Source of the DNA: Sphingomonas sp. BK235
Lineage (GTDB): Bacteria > Pseudomonadota > Alphaproteobacteria > Sphingomonadales > Sphingomonadaceae
NCBI RefSeq assembly: GCF_004345855.1
Contig: NZ_SLXN01000001.1
Span: 682,001-746,000 of the forward strand
Length of the DNA: 64,000 bases
Direction of reading: 5' to 3'
Part shown: piece after piece, positions 35,459 through 43,480 of the stretch
Numbering within the stretch: position 1 is the first letter of the stretch
How the letters are laid out: each line of letters starts with the position of its first letter
Program-made: the position numbers and the translations under genes
Notes under the pieces: model-generated
What the model was told of the DNA's origin: nothing
The model's database searches: none
Seen by the model: the letters and a program-made list of their open reading frames with translations, nothing else

Positions 35459-37792
35459 TCAGCGCGAGAGCGAGAACGGCCGCACCGCGCGCGCGCTGCC
35501 CCAGCGCGTGTCGGGCCGGTCGCCCATGACGAAGCGCAGCTCGCCGCCCGCGCGCACCTCGGCGTCGGCGATCCAGCTGCGACGCAGCGGCGCGCCGTTG
35601 AGCGTCACGCTGCGGACATAGCGGTTCGCCTCGGAGAGATTCTCCGCGCGCACGGTGAAGCTCTTGCCCCCGCTCAGCCGCAGCGTCGCGCGCGACACGA
35701 AGGGCCGGCCGAGCACGTACTGATTGCTGCCCGGCGCGACCGGGTAGAAGCCGAGCGCGGTGAACACCAGCCAGGCCGACATCTGGCCGAGATCGTCGTT
35801 GCCGCTCAGCCCCTCGGGCGTGGCGGCATATTGCGTGTCGACGATCTGCTTGAGCCGCTCCTGCGTGCGCCACGGCGCACCGGCGTAGCTGTAGAGATAG
35901 GCGACATGGTGGCTCGGCTCGTTGCCATGGATATACTGGCCGATCAGCCCGGCGATGTCCTCGGCGTGGCTGTAGTCGAGCTTGGAATTGTCATAGTCGA
36001 ACATCGCGTCCAGCTTGGCGATCGCCTTGTGATCGCCGCCGAGCAGCCGGAACAGCCCGGCCTGATCCTGCGGCATGAACCAGCTATATTGCCAGGCGTT
36101 GCCCTCGGTATAATCGGAGCCGTAGTTGATCGCGGTCGGGTCGAACGGGGTGCGATAGCTGCCGTCGCTGTTGCGCGCGCGCAGCCAGCCGGTCTTCACG
36201 TCGAAGCTGTTGCGCCAGTTGCTCGCGCGACGCTCGAAACGCTGTGCCACGTCGGTGCGCCCCATCGCGCGCGCCATCCGCGCGATCGTCCAGTCGTCAT
36301 AGGCATATTCGACCGTCTTCGACGCCGCCTCGGGCTCGCGATCGATCGGGACATAGCCGAGCTTCATATAGTCGCCGAGCCCGCCATAGGACGCGTATTC
36401 CGCGCTGGCGACCATCGCGGCGAGCGCGGCATCGGCGTCGAACCCGCGAAAGCCCTTGAGATAGGCGTCAGCGATCACCGGCACCGCATGATAGCCGATC
36501 ATCGTCCAGGTCTCGCGCCCGGCGAACTGCCACACCGGCAGGATGCCGTGCGGGCTGTGGCGCTGGCTGTCGATCAGCGAGCGGACCACGTCGTTGGTCG
36601 TCGCCTCGGGCTGGACCAGCGTCAGCAGCGGATGTTCGGCGCGGAACGTATCCCACAGCGAGAAGGTCGAGCGGAAGGTATAGCCCTCGGCGCGATGCAC
36701 CTGATCGTCGGGGCCGCGATAGCGCCCGTCGGCGTCACTCCAGACGCTCGGCGCGATCAGGCTGTGGTAGAGCGCGGTGGCGACGATCGTCTTCGTCTTG
36801 GCGGGCGCCTCGAGTTCCACCGCGCCGAGCGCCTGATCCCAGGCGGCGCGGGTGCGGGCCTGGGTGGCGGCGAAGTCGCCCGGTTCGGCGTCGAGATTGG
36901 CGACCGCGCCGGCCTCGTCCACCCCGGAGAGCGCGACGCGCACCTCGAGCGGGCGGTCGAGCCGGCCGAAGTCGAGCCGCGCCTCGAGCTGGCGCCCGAG
37001 CTTCTCGGCGAGCGCGTCGCTGCCACGTCCGGGCGCCTGGAAGCCCTTATAGGCGACGTCCGGGTCGCGATCGATCAGCGCATGATCGGTGAGCGGCGCG
37101 GAGAAGCGCATCGCGAAGAACAGCTTGCGCCCCGGCGCCCAGCCGCGCGTCTCGCGGAAGCCGGTCAGCGTGCCGTCGGGCCGGAGGTGCAGCCCCGACC
37201 ACAGCACCTTGCCCGGATAATTGTAGAGCGAGCGGCGCAGGTCGAGCACGAGATGCGCCGCCTGTCCCGCGGGAAAGGTATAGCGATGCACGCCGACGCG
37301 CGTGCCCGCGGTCAATTCGGCGCGGATCCGCGACGACGCCAGCGTCACCGCATAATAGCCCGGACGCGCGACCTCGTCGTCGTGCGAGAAGCGCGAGCGA
37401 TAGCCCGGCGCGGTGGGGGTGCCCGGGTCCAGCGCGACCGCGTCGCCCGCCACCGGCATCACCAGCACGTCGCCGAGATCGGAATGACCCGCGCCCGAGA
37501 AATGGGTGTGGCTGAAGCCCTCGATCGTCGGATCGTCGTGGCGGTAGCCCGCGGCATGCGCGTAGCAGTCGCGAATCATGCAGCTGGTGTCGGTGTCGGG
37601 CGACAGCTGGACCATGCCGAACGGCGCCACCGCGCCGGGGAAGCTGTGGCCCTCGCCGCCGGTGCCGATGAACGGATCGACCGAGTCGATCGTGCGCGCG
37701 GGGGCGGCGCCCTGCTGTGCCAGTGCGGGAGCGGTGACCAGGGCCACGGCGGCGCTGCCCGCGGCGAAGCGATGGAGCGCGCCGCGGCTCAC
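35459..37792 (-). CDS. GH92 alpha-mannosidase (copy 1, GNEP type)
   Basis: A 777-residue secreted exo-alpha-mannosidase. After the signal region (RGALHRFAAGSAAVALVTAPALAQ) come the family blocks VDPFIGTGGEGHSFPGAVAPFGMVQLSPDT and THFSGAGHSDLGDVLVMP, the probable acid glutamate in YTEGNAWQYSW, HGNEPSHHVAYLYSYAGAPWRTQ and the base region GLSGNDDLGQMSAWLVFTALGFYPV. GTG at 37792 overlaps the ROK kinase stop (GTGA), so it is coupled to it. The GNEPSHH motif is the form seen in alpha-1,2-mannosidases. Inverting, calcium-dependent chemistry is known for the family. Confidence 0.92.
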   Translation of the reverse strand: MSRGALHRFAAGSAAVALVTAPALAQQGAAPARTIDSVDPFIGTGGEGHSFPGAVAPFGMVQLSPDTDTSCMIRDCYAHAAGYRHDDPTIEGFSHTHFSGAGHSDLGDVLVMPVAGDAVALDPGTPTAPGYRSRFSHDDEVARPGYYAVTLASSRIRAELTAGTRVGVHRYTFPAGQAAHLVLDLRRSLYNYPGKVLWSGLHLRPDGTLTGFRETRGWAPGRKLFFAMRFSAPLTDHALIDRDPDVAYKGFQAPGRGSDALAEKLGRQLEARLDFGRLDRPLEVRVALSGVDEAGAVANLDAEPGDFAATQARTRAAWDQALGAVELEAPAKTKTIVATALYHSLIAPSVWSDADGRYRGPDDQVHRAEGYTFRSTFSLWDTFRAEHPLLTLVQPEATTNDVVRSLIDSQRHSPHGILPVWQFAGRETWTMIGYHAVPVIADAYLKGFRGFDADAALAAMVASAEYASYGGLGDYMKLGYVPIDREPEAASKTVEYAYDDWTIARMARAMGRTDVAQRFERRASNWRNSFDVKTGWLRARNSDGSYRTPFDPTAINYGSDYTEGNAWQYSWFMPQDQAGLFRLLGGDHKAIAKLDAMFDYDNSKLDYSHAEDIAGLIGQYIHGNEPSHHVAYLYSYAGAPWRTQERLKQIVDTQYAATPEGLSGNDDLGQMSAWLVFTALGFYPVAPGSNQYVLGRPFVSRATLRLSGGKSFTVRAENLSEANRYVRSVTLNGAPLRRSWIADAEVRAGGELRFVMGDRPDTRWGSARAVRPFSLSR

Positions 37793-38742
37793 AGCATTGC
37801 CTCCGCCTCGACCCGCGCCGCGACGTCGCCCGCCGCCTCGACCGCGTCGATCGCGAGCGCGATCGCGCCGAGCGGACCGGCGCGATCGCCCAGCGCAGGG
37901 GGCACGATATAGCCCTCGGCCGGCAGCTCGATATAGCCGGCGAGGCTGGCCTCCAGCCGCGCCGCGATGCGCGGCAGCAGATGCGGCTGCTTGACCGGCA
38001 TGCCCCCGCCGATCGCGATGCGCAGCGGCCCGGTGCTGCCGACCAGCGCGTGGCACATCGCCGCGAGCACGTCGACGATCGGGTCCCAGATCGGATCGTC
38101 GGGGCCGACATCCTCGACCCGTCGCGTGCCGAGGCGGAGCTGGAGCGCGCTGCCCGACGCCAGCCCCTCGACGCAATCGTCGTGATAGCGACAGGCGCTG
38201 GGCGCGGTGTCACCGGCGGCGCGCGGCACGCGGATATGGCCCAATTCGCTGTGCCCGAGCCCGCGCGTCGGCCGGCCATGCACCACCAGCCCGACGCCGA
38301 CCCCGGTGCCGACGGTCACATAGGCGAAATCGTCGAGGCCGCGCCCCGCGCCCCAGCGCATCTCCGCGAGCGCGGCGCCGTTGACGTCGGTGTCGAAACC
38401 CGTCGGCAGCCCGAGCGGCGCGGCCACGGTGCCGAGCACGTCGGCGTCGCGCCAGCCCGGCTTGTTGGTGGCGAGGACGTGGCCGTAGCGCGGCGAGGCG
38501 CGGTCGAGGCATACCGGACCGAATGAGGCAATGCCGATGCCGCCGAGCGGCTCGCGCGCGTGCCAGTCGCGCAGGATCGCGGCGAGCGCCGGCAGCGTCT
38601 CGCCGGGCGACAGCGTCGGCAGCGTGACCTGGTCGATCACCTCCTCGGGCGAGCGCGCCAGCGTGCAGACGCATTTGGTGCCGCCCAGCTCCACGCCGGC
38701 AAGCGGCGCACCGCGGGCGCCCCCGTCTGCCATATGTCGCAT
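37789..38742 (-). CDS. ROK-family sugar kinase (fructokinase/mannokinase-like)
   Basis: A 317-residue cytosolic kinase: LAGVELGGTKCVCTL phosphate-binding start, GIGIASFGPV, GFDTDVNGAALAEMRWGAGRG with the catalytic aspartate, GTGVGVGLVV and the zinc-type motif CRYHDDCVEGLASGSAL, as in ScrK/Mak fructokinases. It probably phosphorylates mannose or fructose. GGGGAG precedes the ATG at 38742; MADGG at 38733 is an alternative. It heads an operon with the GH92 gene, so mannose from the latter is the likely substrate. Confidence 0.9.
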   Translation of the reverse strand: MRHMADGGARGAPLAGVELGGTKCVCTLARSPEEVIDQVTLPTLSPGETLPALAAILRDWHAREPLGGIGIASFGPVCLDRASPRYGHVLATNKPGWRDADVLGTVAAPLGLPTGFDTDVNGAALAEMRWGAGRGLDDFAYVTVGTGVGVGLVVHGRPTRGLGHSELGHIRVPRAAGDTAPSACRYHDDCVEGLASGSALQLRLGTRRVEDVGPDDPIWDPIVDVLAAMCHALVGSTGPLRIAIGGGMPVKQPHLLPRIAARLEASLAGYIELPAEGYIVPPALGDRAGPLGAIALAIDAVEAAGDVAARVEAEAML

Positions 38743-38782
38743 GCCGCCTCTCCCCCTCCGTCGCGTCCGGCCGCCGATCGTA

Positions 38783-38796
38783 TGCAAGCGCTGCCG
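38783..38796. promoter_or_regulatory. weak LacI-like site upstream of ROK kinase gene
   Basis: TGCAAGCGCTGCCG has a palindromic AGCGCT core and one good half (TGCAAGCG) of the classical LacI-family consensus, 41 bases before the kinase start. The other half is degenerate. Confidence 0.25.
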
Positions 38797-38950
38797 GCCG
38801 AACGGTTTAGAACATCAAATTGCATAATTCAAATGTCGGCGAAAGTCGGATGATGCTTGCGGCGCGGCGCGAAAGGCGCTGAGAACGTCATGACGCAACA
38901 GTCGGAGTAAACGGGGTGGCAGGTCGAGCGACGATCGCGGGGACGGCGGC

Positions 38951-40132
38951 ATGAGCGGCGCACCGCCCCGCCTGTCGGGCACCAACCTCGAGCGCGCCGC
39001 CGATCACAACCAGCGGGTGACGCTCCACGCCATCCGAGTCGGCGGCTCGCTGACCCGCGTGGAGCTGGCGCAGATCACCGGGCTGACCGGGCCGGCGATC
39101 GCCAATATCACGCGCCGGCTGTTGCAGGACGGGCTGATCCAGGAGGCGGGCCAGCGCCGCGGCGGGCGCGGCCAGCCGCCGACCAAGCTCGAGGTGCGGC
39201 GCGACGCCTGCTACTCGATCGGGGTCAACGTCGACCGCGACCATATCACGCTGGTGCTGGTGGATTTCGCGGGCGAGACGCTGGCGCGGCGGACCGAGGA
39301 GGTGGATTTCGCGCTGCCCGACGACGTGCGCGCTTTCTATCGCCGCTCGATCAAGCCGATGCTGCGCGGTGCCGGGATCGACGCCGGCAAGCTGGTGGGG
39401 CTGGGCGTGGCGGTGCCCGACGATCTCGGCTCGGTCGACCTGCCCGGGCGGCCCGACGCCTATGACGCCTGGGAGCGGGTCGACATGGCGGCGCTGTTCG
39501 CCGAGCCGCTGTCGCTCCCCGTGTTCGTCGAGAATGACGCCGCCGCCGCCGCCACCGGCGAGATGCAGCTCGGCACCGGGCAGCGGTTCAGCAATTTCTT
39601 CTACATCCTGCTCTCCTCGGGGCTCGGCGGCGGCGTGGTGAACGACGGCGTCTACGCGCGCGGCGCGCACGGGCGCAGCGGCGAGCTCGGCTTCATGCTG
39701 GCGCCCGATGGCGCGGGTGCGCGCGAACAGGTGCAGAAGCTGGTGTCGCGCTCGGGGCTGCAGGAGCATCTCGCGCGCGATGGCCTCGTCATCGCGGCGG
39801 CACTGGCGCCCGACGCACCCGCCGCGGCGCGCGCCAGCGTCGACGTCTGGCTCGACCGCGCGGCGCAGCGGCTCTGCACGCCGCTGGACGCGATCAGCTG
39901 CCTGATCGATCCCGCCGTAGTGCTGATCGGCGGACGGCTGCCGGCGCCGCTGATCGAGCAGCTCGCGGCGCGGGTCAACGCCCGCATCGGCGAGGTCACC
40001 AACGCCCCGGCGATCGCGCGCGTGGAACGCGCCGCCTTGTCGGAGGACGCGCCCGCCGTCGGCGCGGCGATCCTGCCGTTCAGCCACTTCCTGCTGCCCA
40101 AACCGGGGGCGCTGTGGAAGGCGGCAGACTGA
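38951..40132 (+). CDS. ROK-family transcriptional repressor (NagC/XylR/Mlc type)
   Basis: A 393-residue regulator with an N-terminal winged helix (HNQRVTLHAIRVGGSLTRVELAQITGLTGPAIANITRRLLQDGLIQEA, about 19-66) and a ROK domain (YSIGVNVDRDHITLVLVDFAG, VFVENDAAAAATGEMQLG, SSGLGGGVVNDGVYARGAHGRSGELGFML). The cysteine-rich zinc motif of Mlc/NagC is not evident. Its ligand is likely a sugar or sugar phosphate made by the adjacent kinase. It is divergent from the kinase-GH92 operon and upstream of a TonB-dependent receptor and two GH92 genes, all plausible targets. Confidence 0.92.
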   Translation: MSGAPPRLSGTNLERAADHNQRVTLHAIRVGGSLTRVELAQITGLTGPAIANITRRLLQDGLIQEAGQRRGGRGQPPTKLEVRRDACYSIGVNVDRDHITLVLVDFAGETLARRTEEVDFALPDDVRAFYRRSIKPMLRGAGIDAGKLVGLGVAVPDDLGSVDLPGRPDAYDAWERVDMAALFAEPLSLPVFVENDAAAAATGEMQLGTGQRFSNFFYILLSSGLGGGVVNDGVYARGAHGRSGELGFMLAPDGAGAREQVQKLVSRSGLQEHLARDGLVIAAALAPDAPAAARASVDVWLDRAAQRLCTPLDAISCLIDPAVVLIGGRLPAPLIEQLAARVNARIGEVTNAPAIARVERAALSEDAPAVGAAILPFSHFLLPKPGALWKAAD

Positions 40133-40192
40133 GGCGGAGCGGATAAGTCGCGCGACTGCAAAGGATTGCGCGAACGTTCTCAATCCTTCCAT

Positions 40193-40221
40193 TTGACAAT
40201 TTGTTTTTGCTATTGTCTGAT
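40193..40221 (+). promoter_or_regulatory. promoter of TonB-dependent receptor gene
   Basis: TTGACA (40193-40198), 17 bases, TCTGAT (40216-40221) in a strikingly AT-rich patch. It closely resembles the promoter at 48257-48286, including TTGACAA and a GTCTrATyA -10 region, suggesting shared control. Confidence 0.55.
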
Positions 40222-40256
40222 TAACCACGCCGCTACCGCATCGTCAGCAGGGGCTC

Positions 40257-40275
40257 GGCGCGCCATCGGCGCGCC
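40257..40275. other. hairpin in leader of receptor gene
   Basis: GGCGCGCC (40257-40264), ATC, GGCGCGCC (40268-40275): an 8-base perfect stem with a 3-base loop in the 5' leader, 66 bases before the ATG at 40341. It could affect mRNA stability; no T-run follows. Confidence 0.4.
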
Positions 40276-40340
40276 TGCGGTGGCGGGATCGAGGGAAGGG
40301 CGGGGCAACGAATCCCGCCGCCATGTGGAGGGATGGTCAG

Positions 40341-43300
40341 ATGCGAGCTTATACCGATAGCACCCCGTCGCGTTGGTCGCGGCGCAGGTCGATGTCACTG
40401 CTGCTGGCGGGCGCGAGCCTGGCCGCGGGCATCGTCGGTAACGCCGACGCACAGCAGACCAGCCCCTCCACCGCCGCGGGCGCGCAGGCCGAACAGGCCG
40501 ACAGGTCGCCCGACCAGGCCGGGGTGACCCCGCCGCAGAGCGGCACCGGCGAGGTGTCCGCGCCGGCCGCCAACAGCACGGTCGACAGCCCGGGCCAGCT
40601 ACAGGCCGACGCCGCCGATGCGGCGGCGGCGGGCGGGGACGACATCGTCGTCACCGGATACCGTCGCTCGATCGAGCAGAGCCTCAGCCGCAAGCGCGAG
40701 GCCAATGCCTTCGTCGACGTGATCACCGCGGAGGACGTCGGCAAGTTCCCCGACAAGAACGTCGCCGACTCGCTCCAGCGCGTCCCCGGCGTGATCATCG
40801 AGCGCGACGGCGGCGAGGGTAGCCGCGTCAGCATCCGCGGCCTCGGCAGCGATCTGACGCTGACCGAGCTCAACGGCAATTTCATCGCCGGCACCGACAC
40901 CGGCGATCCCTCGCGCTCGTTCAACTATCTGCTGCTGCCGTCGACGCTGATCGGCAGCGTCGAGGTGTTCAAATCGTCCGAGGCGCGGCTCGACGAGGGC
41001 GGCGTCGGCGGCGTCATCATCAACCACACGCGCGTCCCCTTCGATCTCGAGCCCTGGTCGGGCACCGTATCGGCCGAGGGCACCTATGCCGACGTCAGCA
41101 AGAAGACCGAGCCGAACGTCTCGGGCCTGCTATCGTGGCACAATGAGAGCAAGACGCTCGGCTTCCTCGTCGGCGCGACCTATCAGGAGCGCACCAACCG
41201 CACGCTGAGCGCCAACGCCGACAGCTGGCATTGGTGGACCAACGATCGCACCGCCAAGCCCGCGGTCGACGTCAACGGCAACCCGTTCGGCAACGACGCC
41301 GCGATCGACTATTGGAACGACGGCGTGAACGGCGGGCAGAAGACGCTCGGCGGCACCGAGTTCAACGGCTATTGGGCACCGCAGTCGGTCAGCGAGACGA
41401 TCGAGGAACAGAAGCGCAAGCGCCTCGGCATCCAGGCGACGATGCAGGCCAAGCCGTTCGACAACCTCGAGATCACCGCCAATTACTTCCGCTTCCAGCT
41501 CGATGGCGACTACACCCGCAACGTCATCAAGATCCCGGAATGGGGTTACGGCAATTTCTTCACCGCCGGGACACTCGACAAGAGCGGGACGATCCTGACC
41601 GGCGCGACCTTCCAGGTGCCGCCCGAAGGGACCTTGTGCCGCGCCAACACCAATCCCTGCACGATGGAGACCCCGGCGCCGCAGAACTATCTGGCGCGCG
41701 AGAAGAGCGTGTCGAACACCTATGACGTCCATGCCAAGTGGAATCTCGATCACCTCAGCGTCGACGTCGTGTTCGGCAAGACCCGGTCGACCGGTGGCCC
41801 GTCGTTCCAATTCTATGCCCAGGCGAAGCCGCGTAACGGCACCGTCAACGGCAACAGCCTGAGCGCCTGGAACTTCACCGATCAGTCGATCGCGATGAAC
41901 TTCTCGCCCGATATCATCCAGAACATGCTCAACGGCGTGGCGCAGATCGATCTCGGCTCGACCGGATCAGGCTTTACCAACAACTCGATCTCGCAGCGTT
42001 ACGCTCAGGCCGACGTGACGCGCAGCTTCGACTCGCCGTTCCTCGCCTCGATCCAGGCGGGCGTGAAGTGGCGCGACGGTCGTGTCCACCGCGAGACCGG
42101 TCGTTTCGAATGGTATTCGGACGCCGCCAACACGCTGCGCTTCCAGGACACGCCGGGCGGCGCGCTGGCGCTGCCCGAGATCTTCTACCCCGACTCGCTC
42201 GGCAACATCGCCGGCGGGTTCGAGACCAGCGCCTTCCCGGCGATCAACATCGGCAACTACATCGACTATCTCAACGGGAAATATAATGGCCCGGTGCGCG
42301 TGCCCGAGCCGCAGAACCTCTACGACATCCAAGAGAAGATCTGGGCGGGCTATGCTCAGGCCAACTTCAAGACCGACACGGTGCGCGGCAACATCGGCCT
42401 GCGTGTCGTCAACACCAAGCAGAGCGGTGTGTCGAGCGACACGCTGACCTATGAGAACGACTATTGCGTCAACGGGCCAGACGGCCAGTTCGATCCGAAC
42501 AAGCCGTTCGGTGAGGACGGCAACTGTCTGGTGATCCCGGAGGCGCAGCGTCAGCAGCGCGTCTTCACCCAGAATGCGGAAAGCAAGAGCTACACCGACT
42601 TCCTGCCGAGCTTCAACATCTCGTGGGAGGTGATCCCCAACCTGCTGCTGCGCGCCGCGGCATCGAAGGTGATGAGCCGCCCGGGGTACAATGATCTGGG
42701 CGCGGCGCGTTCGCTCACCTTCAACTCGGATCCCTTCACGTTCGACCGCGCCGAGTTCGGCGCGCTGCCCGGCTGGTTCGGCAACGGCGGCAATTTCAAC
42801 CTCAAGCCTTTCCGGGCGTGGCAGTATGACGCCGGCGCGGAATGGTATTTCCACCCCGGCTCGGTCCTCGGCTTCACCCTGTTCCGCAAGGACGTGCAGG
42901 ACTTCGTCGTGCCCGTGGTGATCGACCTGCCGCAGGAGGTCGCCGGCGAGACGGTGACGGTGCAGCAATATTCGACTCAGGCGAACGGCTCCAGCGCGGT
43001 ATCGCAGGGCGTCGAGGTCTATGCCCAGCACACGCTCGACTTCGGTCTCGGTGCGCAGGTCAACTTCACCTACAACGACACGTCCACCGCCGACATCTCG
43101 CTCAACGGTACCGATCTGGGCACGTCGCCGCTGGTCAACAGCGCCAAGACGCAGCTCAACGCCTCGGTGTTCTACGAGCACGGCCCGGTGCTGCTGCGCG
43201 CGTCGTACAATCGCCGCGGCGAGGTGGTGCGCGGGCTGCTGTCGGGGATCAATTACTACGACGATCCCTATGAGCAGGTCGATCTGAACGCGGCCTTCGA

Positions 43301-43451
43301 CGTGATGCAGAACGTCCAGATCACCGCCTCGGTGATCAATCTCACCAAGTCCGAGCAGCGCCAGCATCTCGGCAACGACACCAAGGACCGCTTCGTCTCG
43401 AACACCTACGCCGGCCGCCGCGTTTATCTCGGCGCCGCCTTCAAGTTCTGA
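40341..43451 (+). CDS. TonB-dependent receptor (carbohydrate type)
   Basis: A 1036-residue outer-membrane transporter. After a basic N-terminus and signal region (MSLLLAGASLAAGIVGNADA) comes the TonB box-like DDIVVTGYRRSIEQSLSRKR, then the plug domain VITAEDVGKFPDKNVADSLQ, RVSIRGLGSDLTLTELNG and a 22-stranded barrel ending in GRRVYLGAAFKF with C-terminal aromatic residue. This subfamily imports oligosaccharides in Xanthomonas and Caulobacter. GGAGGG eight bases before the ATG at 40341 favours that start over 40323. It lies between the ROK repressor and GH92 copy 2. Confidence 0.93.
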   Translation: MRAYTDSTPSRWSRRRSMSLLLAGASLAAGIVGNADAQQTSPSTAAGAQAEQADRSPDQAGVTPPQSGTGEVSAPAANSTVDSPGQLQADAADAAAAGGDDIVVTGYRRSIEQSLSRKREANAFVDVITAEDVGKFPDKNVADSLQRVPGVIIERDGGEGSRVSIRGLGSDLTLTELNGNFIAGTDTGDPSRSFNYLLLPSTLIGSVEVFKSSEARLDEGGVGGVIINHTRVPFDLEPWSGTVSAEGTYADVSKKTEPNVSGLLSWHNESKTLGFLVGATYQERTNRTLSANADSWHWWTNDRTAKPAVDVNGNPFGNDAAIDYWNDGVNGGQKTLGGTEFNGYWAPQSVSETIEEQKRKRLGIQATMQAKPFDNLEITANYFRFQLDGDYTRNVIKIPEWGYGNFFTAGTLDKSGTILTGATFQVPPEGTLCRANTNPCTMETPAPQNYLAREKSVSNTYDVHAKWNLDHLSVDVVFGKTRSTGGPSFQFYAQAKPRNGTVNGNSLSAWNFTDQSIAMNFSPDIIQNMLNGVAQIDLGSTGSGFTNNSISQRYAQADVTRSFDSPFLASIQAGVKWRDGRVHRETGRFEWYSDAANTLRFQDTPGGALALPEIFYPDSLGNIAGGFETSAFPAINIGNYIDYLNGKYNGPVRVPEPQNLYDIQEKIWAGYAQANFKTDTVRGNIGLRVVNTKQSGVSSDTLTYENDYCVNGPDGQFDPNKPFGEDGNCLVIPEAQRQQRVFTQNAESKSYTDFLPSFNISWEVIPNLLLRAAASKVMSRPGYNDLGAARSLTFNSDPFTFDRAEFGALPGWFGNGGNFNLKPFRAWQYDAGAEWYFHPGSVLGFTLFRKDVQDFVVPVVIDLPQEVAGETVTVQQYSTQANGSSAVSQGVEVYAQHTLDFGLGAQVNFTYNDTSTADISLNGTDLGTSPLVNSAKTQLNASVFYEHGPVLLRASYNRRGEVVRGLLSGINYYDDPYEQVDLNAAFDVMQNVQITASVINLTKSEQRQHLGNDTKDRFVSNTYAGRRVYLGAAFKF

Positions 43452-43480
43452 TCACATTTGACGTCTCAGGGAGAGTGAAC